From assembly GCA_963640465.1 (NCBI GenBank), contig CAVHYP010000051.1, forward strand, positions 1 to 18,974: a stretch of DNA of 18,974 nt, given 5' to 3'. The DNA comes from Colivivens sp963640465 (GTDB lineage: Bacteria > Bacteroidota > Bacteroidia > Bacteroidales > Bacteroidaceae). Positions 14,469 through 18,974 of this stretch are shown in pieces. The notes beneath the pieces were generated by a model. It had not been told where the DNA came from and ran no database searches. It saw nothing but the letters and a program-made list of their open reading frames with translations. Both the position numbers and the translations under genes were made by a program. Numbering within the stretch: the stretch's first letter is position 1; each line of letters begins with the position of its first letter.

Positions 14469-15470
14469 TCAGTGGCGCTGTTTCAGGATTACGTAGATTA
14501 TGACCGGTGCACCGAGTAGGGGAGTGACCACGTTGAGTGGAATGATGCCTTTCTCGCCCGGAAGTGTGCAGAGCAGGTTGCAGAGCAAGGCTGCTGCACT
14601 GCCGCTGAGGATGGTGGCAGGCAAGAGGGTCTTGTGGTTTTCGGTGTGCAGAATCATTCGTGCCACATGGGGTACAGCCAGTCCGAGGAATGAAATCGGT
14701 CCGCAGAAGGCCGTGGTGACTGCTGTCAGCAGTCCGGTGGCAGTAAGCAGCATGTTGCGCGTCAGTCGTATGTTGATTCCGAGGTTCTCTGCATACTGGT
14801 TGCCCATGAGCAGGGCATTGAGCGGTTTGATGAGCATCACTGAGATGGCGAGGCCAATGAGGCATACGGGCACGAACAGCGGTATTTGCTGCATCGACAC
14901 TCCTCCGAAATTGCCCATGCCCCAAATCATGTAGCTGTGCACTCCTTCCTCTGTCGAGAAGTAATTGAGTAGCGAGATGGCTGACGATGCAATGTAGCCA
15001 ATCATGATGCCTGTGATGAGCAGCATGAGGTTGCTGCGGATGAAGGCCGACAGGCTGAGGATGATGAACATGATTAGCATCGATCCTACGAATCCGCCTA
15101 TGAGCACCGACATGAATCCGGAGATGGTCACTCCGCCTGCCGTAATTATTCCACCGCTTGCCAGCATCACTATTGCCACTCCCAGGTTGGCGCCGCTGCT
15201 GATTCCCAATATCGACGGACCTGCAAGCGGATTGGCAAAGGCCGTTTGGAGCATCAGTCCCGACACTGCCAACGAACCGCCGCACAGCAGTGCGGTGATT
15301 GCCTGGGGCAGGCGCGACTGCATGATGATGTAGCTCCAGCTCTCTCTTCCTCCGGTGTCGCCCAATAACACTTTCAGCACTTCGTCTGCCGGAATGCTGA
15401 CTGCTCCAAGGAAAAGGTTTGCGATGAAGAGTACTATGATCAACAGTGTGATGATGGAAATCTTTGTCAT
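14469..15470 (-). CDS. FecCD-family ABC transporter permease (iron/heme/cobalamin type)
   Basis: A 333-aa, very hydrophobic inner-membrane permease with about nine to ten membrane segments, normal length for the family. Landmarks are SRLPQAITALLCGGSLAVSG (52-71), NPLAGPSILGISSGA (80-94) and the cytoplasmic coupling loop GPISFLGLAVPHVARMI (257-273). The family moves Fe-siderophores, heme or vitamin B12 from a periplasmic binding protein into the cytoplasm, driven by a FecE/BtuD-type ATPase. Neither partner is adjacent: GH27 lies upstream and prfC downstream. The substrate cannot be read, and the partner genes must be elsewhere or lost. No Bacteroidetes-type promoter box is visible upstream; the 190-bp leader region is a degenerate repeat tract. 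Confidence 0.9.
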   Translation of the reverse strand: MTKISIITLLIIVLFIANLFLGAVSIPADEVLKVLLGDTGGRESWSYIIMQSRLPQAITALLCGGSLAVSGLMLQTAFANPLAGPSILGISSGANLGVAIVMLASGGIITAGGVTISGFMSVLIGGFVGSMLIMFIILSLSAFIRSNLMLLITGIMIGYIASSAISLLNYFSTEEGVHSYMIWGMGNFGGVSMQQIPLFVPVCLIGLAISVMLIKPLNALLMGNQYAENLGINIRLTRNMLLTATGLLTAVTTAFCGPISFLGLAVPHVARMILHTENHKTLLPATILSGSAAALLCNLLCTLPGEKGIIPLNVVTPLLGAPVIIYVILKQRH

Positions 15471-15497
15471 GTTTGATGGGTATATCGGTTCTGCTTA

Positions 15498-15607
15498 ATG
15501 TGTCCTTGCCTGATAAATGATGTGTCTTACCTTTATAACGTGCTCTTGTATATAACGCGTTCTCGCTTTATAGTATGATGTGTCCTTATAAAATAGGGTC
15601 ACTCTTA
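15498..15607. repeat. Degenerate short repeats upstream of the permease
   Basis: About six related units of 17-22 nt follow the pattern gtg(t)cctt..tataa: 15498-15515, 15517-15538, 15539-15555, 15556-15571, 15573-15592 and 15593-15610. Two share atgatgtgtc (15517, 15576). No coding capacity is seen. Confidence 0.45.
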
Positions 15608-15643
15608 TAAAAAGCAGAGCATGCAGCGTTGGACTGCATGCTT
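15608..15643 (-). terminator. Intrinsic terminator of the GH27 gene
   Basis: agcatgcag (15618-15626) and ctgcatgct (15634-15642) pair perfectly with a 7-nt loop. On the minus strand the stem is followed by ctgcttttta. It lies about 20 nt past the GH27 stop. Confidence 0.8.
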
Positions 15644-15660
15644 ATGGGGTAGGGGGGCAC

Positions 15661-17406
15661 TTACTTCCGCAACTGTTTCTTGCCGTCTTGGATGTAGATG
15701 CCGTGTACGTTCTTTGTGTCCTTCACTTCCATGCCATTCAGGTCGTATGCCTTTCCGCTCTTGGTGCGTGCAGTTGTCGATTTGATAGACAGAGGCGAAT
15801 CATATTGCAACTTCATACAGTCGATGTCGGGCATCCAACCTGCTGTATAGTAGAGACGTACTGTGTTGTTGCCTGGCTGGAGTTCGGTGTTGAACGTGAA
15901 CGATCCGATGGTGTTCCAGTTGCCGGAGTTCACCTTGAAGCGGTCGATGCGCTTGCCGTTCACCTCTGCTATCACGTACCGGTTTTCTCCGGAGATGTAG
16001 TCGATGGTTACGGTGTAGTTTCCTCCTTCCTTTGAATACACATTCTTCCAAGTCAGGTCGTTGGTGGATTTCTTGCCGAGCCATCCTGCCTTGGCACCGC
16101 CCGAGCAAGCATCGTTCTCAGTGTATATTCCTGAAGGAGCAGTCTCGTTGTTTGTCAGTTCCTGATAGGCTGTGATGTATGCAGATTCTGCTTCATACAG
16201 GGTCTGCTCGTAACGCTCTTCTGCCTCGAGACGATAGATGCGTGTTCCGTGGGCTGGTACGCTCACTGAATATGTATCGGTCTTGTCGGCGAGGTTCTTC
16301 TTCATGAACAAGTCTCTCATCTTGACCGTTCCACCAAGGTCGAGGTCGGCGAAATTCACTTTCATAACCTTGGTCGCATCGCTGAGGTTTACGAGCGCTA
16401 TGGCGCGTATGCCGCTGTTCCTCTTCTCGATGTCCTTCACGAGGATGTAGGTTTCACCGCTTCTCTTTACCACATGTGCCTGCTGGAACAGCGTGTCTTG
16501 GTTGATCGCAATGAGTTCGGTGTTGCACATAAGGCTCTTTGCAGTCTTGCTTATGGTGCTCACGTCACAGCCGATGAGCAACGGCGAGTTCATCATACAC
16601 CACATTCCGAAGTGGGTCTTGTCTTCCTCGGTCGACATTCCTCTGCCTACCTCCAGCATGTCCATGTCGTTGTATTTGCCTTCGCTTGAATAGGCTGACA
16701 AGTAGAAATTCTCTTTCAGAATCGACTTGATGGAGCTCCAGCTGCAGTAGATGTCGCCAGTGGTTCTCCAGCTTGTGCCTACCTCGTTCACCCATGTGCC
16801 TGGGTATGCCCATCGGCACACGTTCATTCTCACGTCGGTGCGTCCAGTCTTCTGTATTGCGTCCCATATAGCACGATAGCGCTCCTCCTCTGGAAGGTCT
16901 CTCTTGTCCTTGTTGTGATAAGGTGAACCGCCACAGAAGTCAACCTTGATGAAGTCGAACCCGAGGTCGCCGAAGTAGAGCTGTGCATCCTCCTCGTCGT
17001 GTCCGTAGAATCCAACACCGATTCCTATGGTGTCACCGCCGAAATAAGAGGCACAGGTGTTTTCACCTCCATCGGAATATATTCCGGCTTTCATCCCCTT
17101 ACTGTGGATGTAGTCCACCACGGTCTTCATCCCGTTGGGGAATCGGCTAGGGTGGATGAGCAGATGGCCGTCGGCGTCGCGGCCTCCGAAGAATCCGTCG
17201 TCAATGTTGAGATATTTGTATCCCACTTCTGTGAATCCGTTGTCGACCATGGCATCGGCTTGTTTCTTTATAATTGTTTCACTGATGTTGAAGCCATAAG
17301 TGTTCCATGAACTCCAACCCATGGTCGGACCGTTTTCCGAAAGTGTTTGAGCTTTGAGGCAATTGGCCATTAGCAGAATGGCAGCTGTAAGAACTGATTT
17401 TTTCAT
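15661..17406 (-). CDS. Secreted GH27 alpha-galactosidase with C-terminal sugar-binding module
   Basis: A 581-aa protein from ATG 17406. The signal peptide MKKSVLTAAILLMANCLKA is probably cut before Gln20 (the MANC before Cys16 is not a good lipobox). The GH27 barrel (about 22-300) has GWSSWNTYG (30-38), NIDDGFF (67-73), the nucleophile Asp156 in FIKVDFCGG and the acid/base Asp218 in WRTTGDIY. A beta-sandwich follows (to about 393). Next is a CBM35/CBM6-like module (about 402-535: LYEAESAY, GGNYTVTIDY, VNG, PGNNTVRLYY). It ends with YDLNG..GIYIQDGKKQLRK (554-581), a tail frequent in Bacteroidales secreted proteins and possibly a sorting signal. It would release alpha-linked galactose from plant or host glycans; exact linkage is unknown. 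There is no SusCD pair or other glycosidase in the window. An in-frame TTG at 17427 lies inside the promoter and is rejected. Confidence 0.92.
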   Translation of the reverse strand: MKKSVLTAAILLMANCLKAQTLSENGPTMGWSSWNTYGFNISETIIKKQADAMVDNGFTEVGYKYLNIDDGFFGGRDADGHLLIHPSRFPNGMKTVVDYIHSKGMKAGIYSDGGENTCASYFGGDTIGIGVGFYGHDEEDAQLYFGDLGFDFIKVDFCGGSPYHNKDKRDLPEEERYRAIWDAIQKTGRTDVRMNVCRWAYPGTWVNEVGTSWRTTGDIYCSWSSIKSILKENFYLSAYSSEGKYNDMDMLEVGRGMSTEEDKTHFGMWCMMNSPLLIGCDVSTISKTAKSLMCNTELIAINQDTLFQQAHVVKRSGETYILVKDIEKRNSGIRAIALVNLSDATKVMKVNFADLDLGGTVKMRDLFMKKNLADKTDTYSVSVPAHGTRIYRLEAEERYEQTLYEAESAYITAYQELTNNETAPSGIYTENDACSGGAKAGWLGKKSTNDLTWKNVYSKEGGNYTVTIDYISGENRYVIAEVNGKRIDRFKVNSGNWNTIGSFTFNTELQPGNNTVRLYYTAGWMPDIDCMKLQYDSPLSIKSTTARTKSGKAYDLNGMEVKDTKNVHGIYIQDGKKQLRK

Positions 17407-17424
17407 ATAAATGCGTTTGTTCTG

Positions 17425-17432
17425 CAAAGTTA
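17425..17432 (-). promoter_or_regulatory. -7 box of the GH27 promoter
   Basis: The minus strand reads TAACTTTG, a perfect TAnnTTTG, 18 bp before the ATG, implying a leader of only about 12 nt. The -33 element is weak and would overlap the divergent mnmE promoter. Confidence 0.5.
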
Positions 17433-17455
17433 CCCATTATTTGCAATGTAAGTGC

Positions 17456-17463
17456 TATCTTTG
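17456..17463 (+). promoter_or_regulatory. -7 box of the mnmE promoter
   Basis: TATCTTTG, a perfect TAnnTTTG, 29 bp before the mnmE ATG, giving a leader of about 25 nt. It mirrors the GH27 box: TCTGCAAAG (17421-17429) and CTTTGCAGA (17459-17467) are exact inverted copies. Confidence 0.5.
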
Positions 17464-17492
17464 CAGAGAAAATTTATCGAACATGTAAAATT

Positions 17493-18896
17493 ATGTATAC
17501 CATTTGTGCAAATTCCACTGCTCCGGGGGGTGCCATAGGCATCATCAGAGTGTCAGGCGACAAGGCAATAGAAATAACATCACGTATATTCAAGGGCAAG
17601 ACTCCGCTCGACCAGGCCAAGGGCTATACAATCCATTATGGAGAGATTCCCGGCATCGACGATGTGCTGGTTATTGTCTATCGGGCGCCTCATTCATACA
17701 CTGGCGAGGACTCCACCGAAATCATGTGTCATGGTTCCAACTACATAATGCAAAAGATTCTGGAACTCCTCATGAATACGGGTTGCACTATGGCACGTCC
17801 GGGTGAATACACGCAGCGGGCATTCCTCAACGGCAAGATGGATTTGAGCCAGGCTGAGGCAGTGGCAGACCTCATCGCTTCCGGCAATGCTGCCACGCAC
17901 CGGCTTGCCATGAGCCAGATGCGTGGCGGATTCAGCAGTGAACTGCGCAAGCTTCGCGATAAACTGCTCGAGATGACATCACTGCTCGAACTTGAACTGG
18001 ACTTCAGTGAAGAGGACGTGGAGTTTGCCGACCGGCAGACTCTGCTCGCTCTGGCAGAGAATATCGACTCCACCATAAGTCGTCTCGTCAATTCCTTCCG
18101 CACAGGCAATGCCATAAAAAACGGAGTGCCCGTAGCCATCATCGGAGAAACCAACGTGGGTAAAAGCACTCTGCTCAACTGTCTGCTCCATGAAGACAAG
18201 GCAATAGTGAGCGACATCCATGGCACCACACGCGACTCCATTGAAGACACCATAAGCATCCAGAGCATCATGTTCCGCTTCATCGATACCGCAGGGATCC
18301 GTGAGACCAATGATCGCATCGAACAAATGGGTATTGAGCGCTCATGGGCAAAAGCCGATAATGCAGAAATCGTTCTGCTGGTGACTGATTCCAGTGAATT
18401 CAATGCCGGTAGTAGCCATCTAGAAGGAAGTAAACATCTCGAAAAAAGTATTTGTCCCGAAGGAATTAACCATCTCGAAGAAAATCATCGTCTTGAAGGA
18501 AATCATCGTCTTGAAGGAAAGAAGGTGATTCGGGTTTACAACAAGGCAGACCTCAACGGACAAACCACGGGTAGGCTAGGGGACGACTCAGTTGCCATAA
18601 GCGCAAAGCAAGGTCTGGGCATAGACACTCTGGAACAGATGCTCATACAGGCAGCTTCAGTCACCAATGTGTCCGATTCCGACATCATTGTCACCAACGT
18701 GCGCCATGTGGAAGCCCTGCGCCATGCCTTGACTGCCATTCGGAAAGTGGAGCAACAACTGAACGACAATGTGTCGGGCGATATCATCTCCATGGACCTC
18801 CATGAATGTATTGATGCCCTGGCTGAAATCGTGGGTGATGTTACAAGCGAAGACACCCTCCATTCAATATTCAGCCACTTCTGCATCGGAAAGTAG
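17493..18896 (+). CDS. mnmE: tRNA wobble-uridine modification GTPase MnmE, with repeat insert
   Basis: A 467-aa protein that with MnmG puts the (carboxymethyl)aminomethyl group on U34 of certain tRNAs. The N-terminal folate-binding domain (1 to about 118) shows NSTAPGGAIGIIRVSG and RPGEYTQRAFLNGK(M/L)DL. The helical part contains ELDFSEEDVEF. The inserted G domain has Walker A GETNVGKST (218-226), GTTRD (244-248), DTAGIRET (265-272) and NKAD (350-353). The C-terminus is FSHFCIGK, with the family's essential Cys464. Oddity: between beta-strand VLLVTD and KKVIRVYNKAD lies a run of six hexapeptides (residues 307-342), encoded by an 18-bp minisatellite. This makes the loop about 20 residues longer than in E. 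coli MnmE as I remember it. All catalytic motifs remain intact and in frame, so the protein is probably functional. Confidence 0.95.
   Translation: MYTICANSTAPGGAIGIIRVSGDKAIEITSRIFKGKTPLDQAKGYTIHYGEIPGIDDVLVIVYRAPHSYTGEDSTEIMCHGSNYIMQKILELLMNTGCTMARPGEYTQRAFLNGKMDLSQAEAVADLIASGNAATHRLAMSQMRGGFSSELRKLRDKLLEMTSLLELELDFSEEDVEFADRQTLLALAENIDSTISRLVNSFRTGNAIKNGVPVAIIGETNVGKSTLLNCLLHEDKAIVSDIHGTTRDSIEDTISIQSIMFRFIDTAGIRETNDRIEQMGIERSWAKADNAEIVLLVTDSSEFNAGSSHLEGSKHLEKSICPEGINHLEENHRLEGNHRLEGKKVIRVYNKADLNGQTTGRLGDDSVAISAKQGLGIDTLEQMLIQAASVTNVSDSDIIVTNVRHVEALRHALTAIRKVEQQLNDNVSGDIISMDLHECIDALAEIVGDVTSEDTLHSIFSHFCIGK
18411..18518 (+). repeat. 18-bp minisatellite (six units) inside mnmE
   Basis: Six in-frame 18-bp units start at 18411, 18429, 18447, 18465, 18483 and 18501. 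They encode variants of a hexapeptide such as SSHLEG, INHLEE and NHRLEG. The last two units are identical at the DNA level; the third (SICPEG) is the most diverged. The shared core is cat-ctc/ctt-gaa-gga. Confidence 0.92.
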
Positions 18897-18974
18897 CCAA
18901 CTGCAAAGAAAACACTATCATCTGCAAATATAACCCCGAAAACCCTTGATACTCAAAGAAGTCTGCGAAATTTT
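18897..18974. other. 3' flank of mnmE to the window end
   Basis: 78 nt with no gene and no clear terminator hairpin before the window ends. tctgcaaatat at 18921-18931 slightly resembles the local promoter motif on the minus strand but is not a full box. Confidence 0.3.

Noticed and set aside
14278..15285. 335-aa minus-strand frame overlapping the permease
   Set aside because: It is in a different frame of a gene with clear FecCD motifs; Arg/His/Gln-rich with no recognisable domain.

Overview
The window looks like chromosomal DNA of a Bacteroidales bacterium, most likely Prevotella-like or Bacteroides-like. The grounds are an RprX/RprY-type two-component pair, a second divergent EF-G (FusA2/EF-G2 type), promoters of the Bacteroidetes type (TAnnTTTG -7 boxes) and few Shine-Dalgarno sequences. 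A secreted GH27 enzyme also ends in a 'YDLNG...GIYIQDGKK' tail common in this order. The family assignment is inference; no rRNA or other marker is present. I saw no tRNA, IS element, CRISPR array or phage gene.

Layout: (1) 1-683 is a non-coding, repeat-rich island: a 19-bp inverted repeat, nested hairpins and three copies of a 36-bp unit at an exact 86-bp period. (2) 684-1376 (+) is a broken lipoprotein gene with a formylglycine-generating-enzyme-like (FGE-sulfatase) domain, killed by an in-frame TGA and an internal deletion. (3) 1464-3771 (-) is the rprX-rprY operon. (4) 3944-6103 (-) is fusA2, an EF-G paralogue lacking the catalytic histidine of switch II, with its own promoter, a tandemly duplicated leader and a terminator. 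(5) 6442-7855 (-) holds hemW and a tiny lipoprotein gene, with a terminator wedged between them. (6) 8213-8806 (-) is an ECF sigma factor. (7) 9009-14116 (-) runs prfC > tsaC > ClC channel > fmt, with prfC, tsaC and clc tightly packed. (8) 14469-15470 (-) is an orphan FecCD-type permease. (9) 15661-17406 (-) is a secreted GH27 alpha-galactosidase, divergent from (10) mnmE, 17493-18896 (+).

Much of the window serves translation: EF-G2 (elongation), RF3 (release-factor recycling), TsaC (t6A37 in tRNA), Fmt (initiator tRNA formylation) and MnmE (wobble U34 modification). The rest is envelope or nutrient related.

I did not find a clearly new multi-gene system. The most unusual signals are a minisatellite-encoded hexapeptide array inside the MnmE G domain, the EF-G2 with a degenerate GTPase site and duplicated leader, the decayed FGE lipoprotein gene beside an 86-bp tandem array, and several other short tandem repeats confined to intergenic DNA.
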